Source: Rhopalosiphum padi (Eukaryota; Arthropoda; Insecta; Hemiptera; Aphididae). Taken from it: a DNA stretch of 64,000 bases. Shown here one piece after another: positions 14,649 to 28,165 of the stretch. Position 1 is the stretch's first letter; each line of letters opens with the position of its first letter. The position numbers and the translations under genes were made by a program. Below the pieces are notes generated by a model that was given only the letters and a program-made list of their open reading frames with translations, ran no database searches and had not been told where the DNA came from. The stretch is from the NCBI RefSeq assembly GCF_020882245.1, contig NC_083599.1:25182865-25246864 (forward strand). Direction: 5' to 3'.

Positions 14649-17600
14649 TAGTACGAGTATATACGTGTATTTGTTCGTCGAGACTCAGTTACATATATAA
14701 TTTAATGCCACGCGAAGTGCCCAATATGTCACTACCGATGTAAAGATGTTCAAAGAATACACTTTCCACGGGCTTCTTCGCGAATACGATGCAACAAACT
14801 CTATATAATATATATCGTGCTTGCCAATATTCTTATTCAACTGTTCGTATATTTTTTTCCGTTTTAACTATGCTTTATAGTGCTTTATAATGTGTATTAA
14901 TTAAAAGAACATGTTGTAAACAAGATAACTCCTGAGCTTCAACACGAGTTCAACTCGACGATGCCCAGTAACCTTTTCTGATAAAAAAACATATCTAATC
15001 AACCCCGTCGACCGAGCTTAAGGTGCACGCCACCGTGTTGCGAGTTATAATATAATTTGCCAAAATAATTTTAAAAACCGTGCTATATGCCATGCGATGA
15101 TGGGTACAATACAGGCCTGTTTAATTTTATGATTTTAGCCTTCTGAGTTATGTATTATATTATAATGGACGTGACCTACAAATTAGGAAACGGATCGTGC
15201 GGCAGATACGACGTTACAGCAATCAAATGTATACAAATTAATACATTAGTATTCATATCTCACGTGTCCACTTATAGTCGTAGCTAAATTATTATTTTAT
15301 GTCCATAAAATACGCACGACACGGCTATCTATGATATTTAATATTAATTATTCGTTAGATTTGTTGGTGTCTGTGTACAGATAAACAATATGTTCACGTT
15401 TTAGACGCGCAGACGGTACCTGCCAATATGAACGAAGAAAAAATATGAGTTTGTGTAAGTCCACACAGCTAATACTTTATTTATACCTATTCTATGTTTT
15501 AAATTATTAGAAGGTTTAGTATGAACAAACCAATGCCGGAAAAAAGGATGGTGTAAAGTGTGGTGTACATCACGTGGGATTGCCGACCAGAGCCGTGTAC
15601 AATATTGTAGAAGTCCACTCTAAAAGTATACGTTGTTCAAAATCAGTGGCATATTCAGGGATTTTACACGGGGGATAGGGAAGGAGAGTACAGATAATTT
15701 ATTCTAACATATTGCTACAATTGTATTTACATTTAAAATCGTTTAAAAGCATAAAAGAAAATCATCAAATAGACTAAGAAACTCAATAAACAAAACATTT
15801 AACATTAACTTTTAGTAATACATATTTATTTTTTTATTTATTATACCGTATTTTTAAACATAAAAGAATTCCCCAAAAATGTATGCCCATAATTAAAATA
15901 GAAAATAGAAATCTAATATACTAAAATAAGTAGTAGGTATACGAGTATACTACGTAGTATTTACTGCTGTTCCCAGTAAAAAGTCGTATTTAACAATATC
16001 AATTAGAATATATTTTGTGAGTACTTATTTTTAAATTTTAAATTAATACTTGTAAATAAATATGTAGATAATTTTTTCAGTAGATTTTCTAATTTTCTGT
16101 GAAAAACTAATTTTATCAATTAATAAAATAATATAGTTATAATAATTAATATTTCATAACTGCACAGGATTGAACCAAAAAATAAGACAATTTCCTAAAT
16201 ATCTCTGAAATTCACACATTAAGTTGATAATGATTCGTTTTTGTTGAAAAATTTGAATGTCAATATTAAATATTGAGGGGAAATAATTCGTTAAAATTAA
16301 TTTAAAAATAATTTAATAACGTTTGTTATTTGAATGGCACTATACATACCACACCAACTGACAATATACTAACATGATTATAGATTATAATATTATAAAA
16401 TACAAGTTAAATTATTGTAGAAACTAGGATGTATAGATAAATATATTCACATCTCACATGCTAATACGCTATAATACTAGACTTACGCGGAAGATATCAG
16501 GCATTGTGAATACCGATTGCATTTTTAGATTTAAATAGATACAGATGACCTTGTGCTAGCGGGGTAAGACATTTTATACACCTTGTGGTGGGTCGATACA
16601 ACTATCCCAAATTATATTATATAATCAATCTTGTTATAAATTAATTTAAGCAAACCTATTACATAATATAATATTGAATAGTTCAATTGTTTCACTTAAT
16701 TATTCGTAAACACGGACGTACCAAGAACGTTTTCTAAGGTATAGAATCTAAATCCTTGATACACACTAAGCCTACATAATTAAAATCCTTAAACATTTTT
16801 TTTTCATAGTTTCATCTACATCACTTACCTATTTTGGTAATTATATCTTAAAACTATAACCTGTTTAAATATTATACGCATTTGTATTTTAATTTGCCAA
16901 ATTATTATTTCTGCAATTATCTACGATCTACTTTTAATAATAGACATAAATAATATGATTATATAATCTAAATCATAAACACCCAAATATCGGGGAATTT
17001 ATAATGTATATTTTTTATTAACATAAAATTATAAAGTCGGGCACATCTTTTCGGATGAAAAATGTTCAAAAAATCATACATATACTTACTCGGAAATCTT
17101 TTTTGAAAATATTTTAAGTTAAGGCGTAAGTATATTTTAAAGTTTCAAAAAAACGATTTTATAAATTTGGGGATAATTAATTATACTAGTAACAAAGTTA
17201 ATTTTTAACTTAACTGGTTACCTTGTAGTTTAATTAACTTAATAACTTAATTAGTTTCAGAGTACTTAGCTTTATTCGGTTAATTTTTAAAATAATACGA
17301 TATAATTAAAAATAATGTGATATACTATGTATAACTATCACATTATTAACCTATAATTACATTAGTCAAAACTGATTAAATAATAATTATTTTTTGTTAA
17401 ATTAATATCATTGATTTAATGAAAATAAGTAATTTCTCAAAATAACATTACAGCTAGTATATTATACAATATAAACAAATAGTATGATTATGTATTAAAA
17501 AAATTTAATACTACTATAATATGTAACTTAACTTGGTACCTAATTAAAACAATTATTTAACTTTTTTTGACTGAGTTAAATACATATTTTTCTCAATGTA

Positions 17601-18269
17601 AACTTGATACTTTTAGAGTTAAGTATTCTGTTTGTTTACTATTGACTTATAACTTAACGTAATTAATTTTTACTTATCTTCATTTATTAATTTAATTTAA
17701 TTAACACGTGATTAGTTGCCAAAATTATGTATAGTTTATAATTTTTTTCACCTATATATACTATATAGAATTTTAATGTTAAAAGTTTAAAAAATCGTAC
17801 AATTATGAAACACAAATGTTTAAAAAACACACAATCTTATCATATTAATATGCAAATATAACTAAAAGCATATTATAGACAATAGACATTTAATTATTAT
17901 AATTTATGAACAAAAATCGAAATAGATTTTGAATTAATAATAATAATACGCTCGTTTGTCTCTCTAAACATGTATCTACCTATTCATAATATTTGAAAGT
18001 CAACACGTGTAATAAAAGAAATATTCATTATAATAAAGTTGGTTTATTATTTTTCAGCAAACAGCAATTTTTTATACTGATAATTATCTCAAATTAGTTG
18101 TTGACTATCATAATAGTTTTATTTATATACTTTACTATTAATAGTTGATTTTATTAATTTGATTATATTTTAACTAATCCGTTTTCATTTTTAATACCGC
18201 CAATACAATTTTAAAACAAATAATCATATACTATTATATTATTTGTGTTTTTTTTTTTCTCGTATAACT

Positions 18270-18860
18270 GATTGCCAGTCGATGCAATTTTTACGCGGAA
18301 GCGTGTTACATTTAGGCAACATTTGTCAATTATTTTATGTGACGAAAAATAATTGCGGAATTGTATAGTTAAAAATAAGTATACAGTAGGTATACCTACT
18401 CATATAATACGTGTGTCGCTCCCGACGGAAGGCAACTCATCGTCCGGAGGCGATTCGTATAAAAATTATCAAGCTTTTTGATTTCGGGAAATAGCGCAAA
18501 TACCTTTACACTGAGCGTCCTCTTCTTACTTCGTATATCTACACTTAATGTAAACATGTCCGCTACCGGTAGTGACCATAATATAATAATAATATTATAC
18601 TCGTACCCAACACTCCGGTACATGAAATGTACCCACCTGTAAATAGGCGCATACGTCATATGAATATTACACGAGTTTTCTGCGGAGTGCGTGCATTACC
18701 GCGGCATTCGCGAGCGGCGTGTAAATACGTATTGATAATATATTATATTATATTACCCGTGTTAAATCAATGCGCTTGCGGATATAATACAGACACTTCG
18801 CTATTATTCTCGATCGTCCGCCGTGTATACGCCTCTATGTTGTATCTAGAATAATTGCAC
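18270..18860. promoter_or_regulatory. CpG-rich patch in the long intron, candidate promoter or enhancer
   Basis: CG dinucleotides and GC content rise clearly above the AT-rich surroundings (for example 'cgctcccgacgg', 'gtccggaggcgattcg', 'ccgcggcattcgcgagcgg'). Open frames on both strands have no protein-like character and no convincing splice sites. A 15-base palindrome-like word, gtacatgaaatgtac, lies at about 18618-18632. Similar CpG density marks the exon 1b promoter, so a regulatory role is a reasonable guess, but nothing shows it directly. Confidence 0.3.
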
Positions 18861-19505
18861 GTAGTTAAATGCGCGTTGTGCTTATATATAGGTACTGATT
18901 TAAGTTTTTGCCATTATCCAAAAGCGGACATGCAATTATTTCGAATATAGCCATCAAGGTGAGATGGTTAAAATACGTGAATATAATAATATTATCCGTC
19001 GAATATTTACAAATATATTACTAGACGTAAACAACATTATTATATATTTCTAGGTTTAAATCCTGATAAAATGTTGACGGTATACTGCGAACGCATTATC
19101 ATTTCCGGCGCTTTGACTTTGTGTAGTGTTAATAAAAAGAAAAACAACGGTCAACGTATTTTTATCAGTATAAGGACAATATTTTAATAAAAAAAAATAA
19201 TAATAATATACTTAAATCCACTGTTGTTAGTACTTGCAGTTAGTTGATAATTGGTAGGTACCTATTTTAATGTGTTAGACGGGCACCTAAATTGTAAAAT
19301 TGTGTTTCTAATCAAGTTTATCATTATATTGCAGTCTACAACTGGTATTAATGTATTACGCTACTATGGTTAAATATTAAAATCGAATTACAAAATAATG
19401 TTTTACATAGGTATGTCATATTACTCATATATTACCTGTATATATATTATATATATTATGTATACAAACTTAAACCCATTTACTTTATTCAATGACTACA
19501 TTTAT

Positions 19506-19740
19506 TTATACAATTTCATATTTCAGAATAATTTTCTGGGTATTTAATTTTTTTTTGTGTGTGCTATCATTCAAAAATGTAAAAAAATACGATAGAGAAA
19601 AACGATCAAAATTTTTTAAAATTTTATACGAAAAATGTTGTTTTTCAAAGACATGAAACCATGTAAAAATCTTATTTACAAAAAAGTTAAAACTTTTCAG
19701 TAGATCAAGAGTAGACACTTAAATGGATCACCTTGTATAT
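19506..19740. repeat. Repeat ending in a shared 'ggatcaccttgtata' terminus
   Basis: The right edge (about 19722-19737) reads ggatcaccttgtata. It matches the right edges of repeats at about 26530-26552 and 40810-40832 (gaatcacc(t/c)tgt(a/g)ta). This is the style of terminus seen in Tc1/mariner-type repeats of insects. The left edge is not clear. The minus-strand frame inside is low-complexity and probably not a gene. Confidence 0.35.
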
Positions 19741-19797
19741 ATATATTTAATTGTTGTGGATGTAGGTTTATATAATAAAGAATAATTCATCATGTAA

Positions 19798-20079
19798 TAT
19801 GGTTCTGAGCGCTGGCGGTCGTCTAGTTGTTGCGGACATGGTCATCGTGTTTTATCAAACATTCAAGAAGTAAAAAAGAATTATTTTGGATGCTTAAGTA
19901 TAGAGATGCATAGTCTTCACATTGCACCGCAAATATATAATAATTTGCCAGAGGAGGAGTTGCATAACATTGTCACTCGCCTAGCTGGAATGGATAAAGC
20001 CTAGAGGCCAACTGCACAAAGCATGTCCAAAAACACTTTCCAATCATTTAGTATCGATTTGCAGGAACTCGTTTTCTGA
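19798..20079 (+). pseudogene. Protein-like frame with one internal stop, unknown origin
   Basis: The frame starting at 19798 stays open for 68 codons, then has TAG at 20002-20004 and stays open again to TGA at 20077-20079. The text includes 'CGHGHRVLSNIQEVKKNYF', 'APQIYNNLPEEELHNIV' and 'TRLAGMDKA', which has a more even residue mix than chance frames in this AT-rich DNA. There is no good start codon near the beginning. I do not recognise the family. It could be an exon remnant, a transposon-derived fragment or a chance frame. Confidence 0.35.
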
Positions 20080-23000
20080 GGTGTAATAATATATTATATT
20101 ATATCTTTATTTAGAGTGTGCTATAGAAACAAACCATACGAGTAATAAAGATAATAAAATAACGACGTCCCTAACACGATGATGGTGTTTTACAGAGCAG
20201 ACCTTATTATTTCCAAGAAAACCGTTTTCTAATATTTGTTTATTTTTTAATTTTTCGTATACGCGAGTAATTTTTTTATTAATGATTATAATATTCATAC
20301 AATTATGCGTCGGACATTTCTTTAAAACCGGTTACTGATAAATGTTAACAATAATATACTATGTACAAATAGCGATATAGGTATATAATAGGCGTAATAT
20401 TACAAATATTATAATCTGTAGCGAATTATATCTTTTTAATCGTTTAATTTTTCTAATATATATTATTATATACATTGCATTTATAAATAGTCGGCTATAG
20501 ACTATATAGTTGTGCTAATAATTATCACCTATTAAGTTAATAATAATACTTCATAACTATATAATATACTTTGGCGTGGTCGGTTTAGGCTGTAATAGCC
20601 GCTCTAAGATGTTTTGTTTAACGTAAGAGGCCTCTTTTATATCAAAATCAAATTAAAATATTTTTTCTATGATTCGAATTTAAAATTTATAATTTAAACA
20701 TAACATTTTTAAGTTTTTACTTTTTTTTAAATTACAACATACATTTCAATGTCATTCAATGGCATTTAATTTTTCAAAAATATTGTTTTATAAAAATTAG
20801 AATATTTTTAATTCCTAAAAATAGATTAAAATGTACAAAAATATTTGAAAATTTTGTATAATATAAATATTTGGTAGTAATATCAAGTGTCGTGGTAATC
20901 CCCTCTTTGATTACGTAAAATAACTAACGATTTTGTCGGAAACTAGTTTATTAAATATTCCCGTTTTCTCGCTATTGCCTGTTTTTTTTTTTACTTATTA
21001 TTAAAAAAAAAAAAAGAATTTCCACTTTTGGCATTCCAAAGTATTAAGCTTATAAATTTTCCATATCTGATACCACCCTCAAGGTAGAAGATTGGAGTAT
21101 TTTTACTGTTTCGAGTGGTAACGAAAGTCACGCAAAAAAATAACGCACATAATAGACATGTCATTGTAAATACCTACTGTAAAACATTTTGATTTAAAAT
21201 TGTTATGCTCCAAATTTCTGAATGATTTTTAAATTTTTTACATATGTATTATCTATAGATACTCAATAAGTAACGACACATGTAGACAGATAGAATTTGA
21301 GTAAGTAAATATCTAAAAAAATATTGATCAACAAATAAAAGATATTATTAAAACATGATAAACATTTTTTGAGAAATTGTTTATTGAATTATACGTTATT
21401 GCGCGTATAACTCCAAAAACTCCTTATCTTATTCACATAATCACTGTGCGTGAAATATAAGTACGTTTTCGTAGAAGTACAGAAAGAAAACCCATAAACA
21501 TATAATAATATATATTAATAATAAATAAATAATTTATTAGGTAATGTTATTAAATTATACATTATTATTATTAGTAGTATATTGTATGTCTATGGAGCAA
21601 AGATTTAATAACAATTTTATATCAAAATTGTTAAATGTTTACTAAAATATTTGCTCCAATAACTAATCGAATATTTTAACAGTTTAGTCGTTTAGTGTTT
21701 TTCATATCGCTAATAATACTTGTTTTAATACAAATCTCTTTTTGGTTCGTTTTTTGACGAAGATCAAATTTCATATGCCAATAAACAATTAGTTAACAGT
21801 CAGATAACTGTTTGTTTTCATTAACTCTGTGAAAATTTGTTCATTGTAATCATTATTTTCAAATAGATAATGTAATGATGCGTACGCAAATTTGAATTAT
21901 TATTTTATTTGTTGTCACTTGAAATCAACAAACTATATGTTTATAGAAAAACTGTGTTTTGTAATATAAACACGTTTAAAATATATCATTTTTTAATATA
22001 CTTTCCAAATGTTTAATCAAACAAATTAACATAAAAGATTTATACTTTCAGTTATGAGTTTTAAATCATAATTATTTTTTCGAGTTATGTTATCATTATT
22101 TCATTACTACACAAGAGTAAGATTAACTATGTTAATTATTTATAAATAACCTTGTAAAACAACTAGTTTAGTTGTTATCAAATATGTATAAATTAAAATA
22201 ACCTTTCTAAAAAAATGAATTAATAAATAAAGTTGGTGTATATATAACATCTATTTTATTCAAGTTCATGTATCATTGTCTAATGACTATACTGTAGAAA
22301 GTATATGCAAATTTAAAAAACAAATTCCCCAAAAGATATTTCAAGTCTTAAATCTTGTAAAAATAAGTTATTAATCTCAGTTCAATGTTACTGACCACAC
22401 CTAATCATTTCATTTTCTTTGCCATTGTCTCCGCAAATGGCATACTAAATTTATATTTAATTGTGCTTTTCATTGAAATGATATCTATATTTTTTGTATC
22501 TTAATATTCTACAGAGATTATTCTATTGTTTATAAAGTATACTTTATTATATCTTTTTTATATATCCAAGTACTACTTGTACATTAAGAAAAATGTCTAC
22601 GTACTACAAGATCTAATAATAACTTTTTTTGCTTATCAAAAAATTAGGAACAACGTGATATGAAAACATTATAATTTTGTGCATAAAAGTAATATGAAAT
22701 ATGTATAAATTATTAAATTTATTATTAATTTTTTATCCATTTGGACCAGGAATATTTTTTTAAACATATTCATATTTTCAAGTAGTTTACTACTCGATTC
22801 TTCCAAGTTTATAAGATCAATGGATAACTCAGATGAGTGTAATTTCATGAATGCTAAACGAATTTGACTGCATTATTTTGTACTAACTGTTTCAACTTTT
22901 TTACACTGCAGATAAATAGTATTGTCTTTTAAACTTTTGATCGCATTTTTAAATTAGTCAAAATTATTAGAAAAGTGCAGTTTCTTGTCTGTATTTATTT

Positions 23001-24599
23001 ATTATAGATAATGCTTTTAGAAAAGTTTTATTTCCTAAAATGAACAAAACAAGTTATATATGTATATAGATTTTAAATATTAAATTTATTACCATTATTA
23101 ATTAATCTAAATCATAAATTTAGCTGAGTTAAATATTTTGTTTATTTAAACATACAAAATCGGAAAAACGTGAAAATTGCAAAAAATGCAGAATACAAAA
23201 ATTATATATACTAAAATACTTAAATTATATTTACTTGTGACTTGAGTTATGATAAACATTATAATGTTGTAACCTACACATCTTGGAACACATTTTTTTT
23301 TTTTAGTTTTTAAGCAAAAATATACAATTAATAATTGTATTCATTTGTTGTGAACAAAACAGATATTGATTTTTTTTATTAGTTTAATAATACAAATATA
23401 AAATTAGTTATTGATAATGTATAATAGTAAATAGAAAAATTAGAAAAGCAAAACATTTAAAATTAGTCAAAATTCCAAACCACTTAAATGTTTGGCTTAT
23501 TTTGTTTCCTATTATTTGATTTATAATCACGCTGTATAAAATATTATACAAAAAAATAAACAAATAAATATATTCAACGAGATAGAAAAATTAAAAGAAT
23601 AAAGTTTTACTTTAGTTTTATACTTTTAAGCCGAAAATTTATAAAATAAATCCAACTCTGCTGTACAAGTACATATAAGAGAGTTGTACAATTTCACCGT
23701 CATCACCTCTCACCGACAATTAATTGACACACGTGAGTTTTGCAATAGAAATCCGAAAGTCGTTTGACCGTATAGTCATTATTTGGCACTGAACGATCGA
23801 CGCCAATATTACTTAAAGAATAAAAACAAGACATCCAATCTATTTGGCCAACAGTTATTTTGTTATTATACATTATATTATTATGTGTGTACAATAAAAT
23901 AATACCTAAACATAATATTAAAAATCGTATTAAGTAGGTACACGTAATTCTACAAAGACTCTTTGGACTTATCAAATTTGAAAACTTGTTATAATTTAAG
24001 GCGTAGGTACTAATAGGTATTAATCGAAACGCTTGAAAGCCTCCTCACTAATCGTTGTAAGATTCACTGATAAAAAATCATTGCACAGAAAAAATCTTAA
24101 CTATCGGTCACCCGAAAGTTTACTACATTTCAATATATGACCTTATAATCCATTAAGTAATGTATAACGTTTTGGTTAGTAAGAGAGAGTCGCATTTTTC
24201 GTCACGGCGTATTTAAGTATATTTAAACATATAGATCTAAGTATACCTAAGAATTTTAATAAATAAATTATCAAATGAAAAAAATAGAGGTTAGCATTAG
24301 TGTATTATTACCTATTATTATTATCATCAAACATACCTATATAAACAAGCTTAATATAAAATGTTGATACCTACTGCTGTTGTCTTTATGCTGCAAAATA
24401 TAAAAAACACACATAACTAAACATATATATGCGTGTGTTTTGTGTTATATATAAACAATAATATTAATCGCGGTCATCAGCGCTCTCGTCGGCACATATT
24501 GTAGGTATATAGTATAAGATTAGAATTATATTTTTAAAAATGTTCAATTGGTAAATATACGTCATATCTCACTGCGATATACTTACTTTAAACTGTCTG

Positions 24600-25115
24600 T
24601 CATTTCGTAGAACATATAAAAGGCCTTAGAATTTTCGTCATTTCGAAAAATCCAATCTGTCCCAAAGACGATGTGTCGCGCCTCTCAAATTATAAGGACC
24701 GCGAAAGTCCTTAATCGGTGCGCGTATACTCGTATTATTAGTGATACGAATTGATATTATTAAACAATTTTCAATTTTCCATTCGTGTACACGTCTCTTT
24801 GGATTCCGTCTTCCACTCCCAAGGACTCTCGTCGCCGTCGTCGTCGTCGCTGTCGCCGTTACACCAACATTGTCGGCGACGATTTGCACGTGATTGGCGT
24901 GATGAACGATGTCGCACAGCGCCGGGGCGCGCGAACGTCGGATAATAATATAATGATTTTACTTCGTTTTATTATTATTTTAAAACCATTTGAATTAGTA
25001 TTCGCAGCGAAGACGCGCGATGGTGTACGGCCGAAAAGATACGTCGACAGAAACCTTCGAATTTACGTTCGCGACGGGATCGGTAAACACACAGACATAA
25101 TATATAGGTAGATAT
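24600..25115. promoter_or_regulatory. CpG-rich patch in the long intron, candidate promoter
   Basis: GC content and CG dinucleotides rise sharply between about 24640 and 25100, including a CGT/CGC-rich run at about 24828-24860 (cgtcgccgtcgtcgtcgtcg). Frames on both strands give low-complexity arginine- or serine-rich text, as expected from the repeat rather than from a gene. Its composition resembles the exon 1b promoter region. It could be another promoter of the same gene with a non-coding first exon, or of an unseen transcript. Confidence 0.35.
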
Positions 25116-25189
25116 AGTAGATAATATAATGCACGTAATCGATACCTGGTGTATATTATGTTTGTGTACGACGTAAAATTAAATTACAT

Positions 25190-25220
25190 ATTATTATTAT
25201 TGTTGTTGTTGTTGTTGTTA
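25190..25220. repeat. TTA/TTG compound microsatellite
   Basis: Consecutive TTA units pass directly into seven or so TTG units. Confidence 0.8.
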
Positions 25221-26339
25221 TTTTTGTCGTGACAGTAAAATATATTTAACGATGTATTCATATGGCTCAGCAAAAAAAAAATATTGCAATAATTCATTTT
25301 TTTTTAAATTATGAATATATTATATAATATTTTTATTAAAATTCCAAAAATCAGAGTTTGAATAAATGTATCAAAGTTAAAATTTTGGAATGAGCGTGCT
25401 AAGTGCTTGTTATATCCCACTGCGTATACTTTTTTGTTCCTGAAATTAATCGGTTTATTGATATATATACATTTTTTTTGTAATATTTTAATATTTAGTA
25501 AACTCAAATTATGGGTAGATAATATAATAATAATCGTTATATTTTTATTAAACAAATTTTATACTTATCAATTAGGGCTATAATTTTCTAGGGAATTATA
25601 ATAACAAGCGTTAGCGTTGTGTAGCTTTTAAGTATTTAGTAATGCACATAGTAGATGACCTTATTTCGATACAGCAATTGATGATATGCTTTAAGTTGTA
25701 AATGCAGCGCAGTGCGATTTTATTACAAATATCAAATTACAGCAATTTAATTGTAGGCAGTATTTATTATAAATTTATAAATACAATATAATACAGTTAT
25801 TATTATTTTTTCTATTGATTCGTTTATTTCTATTTTATTTTCATATTTTGCATATATTTGATTAATTATTAAATGTTTTAAATACCTACATTTAATTAAA
25901 TAATGCAAAATACGTATTTATATGTATATATAATATAGTTTTTTTTTTAAAGAGGGAAGTATAATTTGCAAAGTATATGTATTTGCAATGTAAAAGAAAT
26001 AAATACTATTATGTAATTGTATTACTTTTTACTGTCGTAGACAATTAAAGTATTTAGTTTTTTCTATATTTATCATGTTACAATTCACAATTATTATGTG
26101 TTTTGTAATTACCTATGTAGTATGCACTAATATTTCTTTCTATTCATTATTAAACAAATAATAGACTATAATTAACTAAAAATATAACTGCATTTTAGAT
26201 AAACTTATTTAATTTTTTTTTAGCTAAATAGTGTATAATATTATAATTTATAACTTATTATTATTGTCCTTAATCAATTATTATAATATAAAAGCTATAA
26301 AATACCGTACACACTATGGTAACAATTATCAATAATTGA

Positions 26340-26552
26340 GATTGAGACACATATTTCTTCAACAAATTTGCTGGAGTGAATGTGTCTATACTCAAACAAA
26401 AGTCGCTAGTTGTCCTTATTATTGTTTCCAATTTCACGGGGAATACTGCAGGAAAATTCTATCGATAAACCCCAAAATGTTACAACACTTACAACAAAAA
26501 TTTGTATTGAAGTGTGGAGGTGAAAATGCTTGGCGAATCACCTTGTATTAAC
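26340..26552. repeat. Repeat with 'gcttggcgaatcaccttgta' terminus
   Basis: The right edge matches the termini near 19722 and 40810. A frame of 71 codons crosses it on the plus strand, but its last residues are encoded by the shared terminus, so it is most likely repeat sequence and not a gene. Confidence 0.4.
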
Positions 26553-27154
26553 GTAAGACATAAACATACTTAAAAAAAAACCATCTGGAAACTACAAAAA
26601 TGATAGTCTTTACAAATACACACAACATTAATTAGTAAGCACACATAATATTATATTATGCATCTAGCTGTGTTTACTAAATATAAAATACAATATCAAT
26701 CGATAACATACACGAGGTACATGAAAATAATTTTTTATTCTATTTACGTTGTTCAAAAAACTACGAATAATTAAAATTATTATCGAACATGTTATCTTTA
26801 ATTGATTCGAACGAAATATATATATATATATAGGTAGAACCATGGACCATGGTTATGATGTAGCTATACCTACTACCTACTTAATAATATATAACAATAC
26901 GTAGCGCGCTAGACCCTATTCAAGGTGACCTCAAGGATGAACGCTGTCGAATTTTTATACTCTATTGTACATTTATCGGCCAATATTGATGACATATTTT
27001 TGTACAGAGAAACAATAATTCGATATTCACAGCGCCCGAGCTGTCAATTGCCATATTGTATAATATTTCATTGAATTAACCATGTATGGTTCCTAAACGA
27101 TTAAATTGGAAAAAAATGCTAAGAAGCTGATGGGTAATATTAAATAATATATTA

Positions 27155-27157
<3 letters not shown>

Positions 27158-27187
<30 letters not shown>
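27158..27187. repeat. TTA microsatellite
   Basis: About nine TTA units. Confidence 0.85.
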
Positions 27188-27188
<1 letters not shown>

Positions 27189-28133
27189 CATACGACATGC
27201 GGGCAAACAATAATTTAATTTTTAATTAAAGATCCATCGGGCTGACTCGACGTTGATTTTGCCGTCACATAACATAATATTGTCCATATCACGATTCACG
27301 AACCGTGTATCTTATATTGTACCGTTCCATTTTCAGGGCAGCGTACACACTATACACCTATAGGTATACGTTTGTTGCATATTTTATTTCCAAGTATTGC
27401 ACATATCATTATAGGCGATGTACAGCGATACCTATGTATACGTAATAGATTAATGTTCAAAACCTTTTTATTATTCCGTTTTCATTTTAATGAATCTGTT
27501 ACAAAACATAAGTCGCTGAAGTGGTCAAACGATAATCGCGTGCAGCTCATATTTTAGACATTATTATTTATTATTATGCTCTTTAATACAGCTACTACAG
27601 CAAGTGGACATCCCAATCAGTAGAAAAGTGTAATAAATCGAAAGAAAATTACTACACAGTACACAGTAGTTTACGATTAATGTAATTAGTGGCGTAGCTA
27701 TGGAATGAAATGGGTATAAAGGGGCTACAGTTCCTTTAGAAATTTCAGAAAAAATTAAAAATCCTTTATCAGAATTCCATATACGATAGATGACTAAGAC
27801 GTATATATAACTATAGTATAGGTATCAAAATTTTAATTTCTATAAATAAGGCAAAAGTATCGAACATTTCGGTTTTTAAATTATTTTAATTATTTTGTTT
27901 TCCTTTACCAACACTAAAAATATATACATAGTTATTATATCACTATATCAGTTAACATTAATGTGGGACTCGTTGGATATGAAGAGACAACAGGTATACT
28001 ACGCATAAATATCACCTAAAGTACAATATCGCCCGATGATATATTATTATAGTTTAATTGGTGCTGCTTTATTCGCAGTATAGTTCTAAGATTTTTTTTT
28101 CTTTAAACAAATCATAATACAGGTAGGTATGTC

Positions 28134-28161
<28 letters not shown>
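28134..28161. repeat. AT microsatellite
   Basis: About fourteen AT units in the long intron. Confidence 0.85.

Positions 28162-28165
<4 letters not shown>

Noticed and set aside
24785..25111. 108-codon frame in the CpG-rich patch
   Set aside because: The arginine run comes from a CGT/CGC repeat and there are no splice sites or family motifs.
26336..26551. 71-codon plus-strand frame
   Set aside because: Its end is formed by a repeat terminus shared with other sites, so it is most likely repeat sequence.
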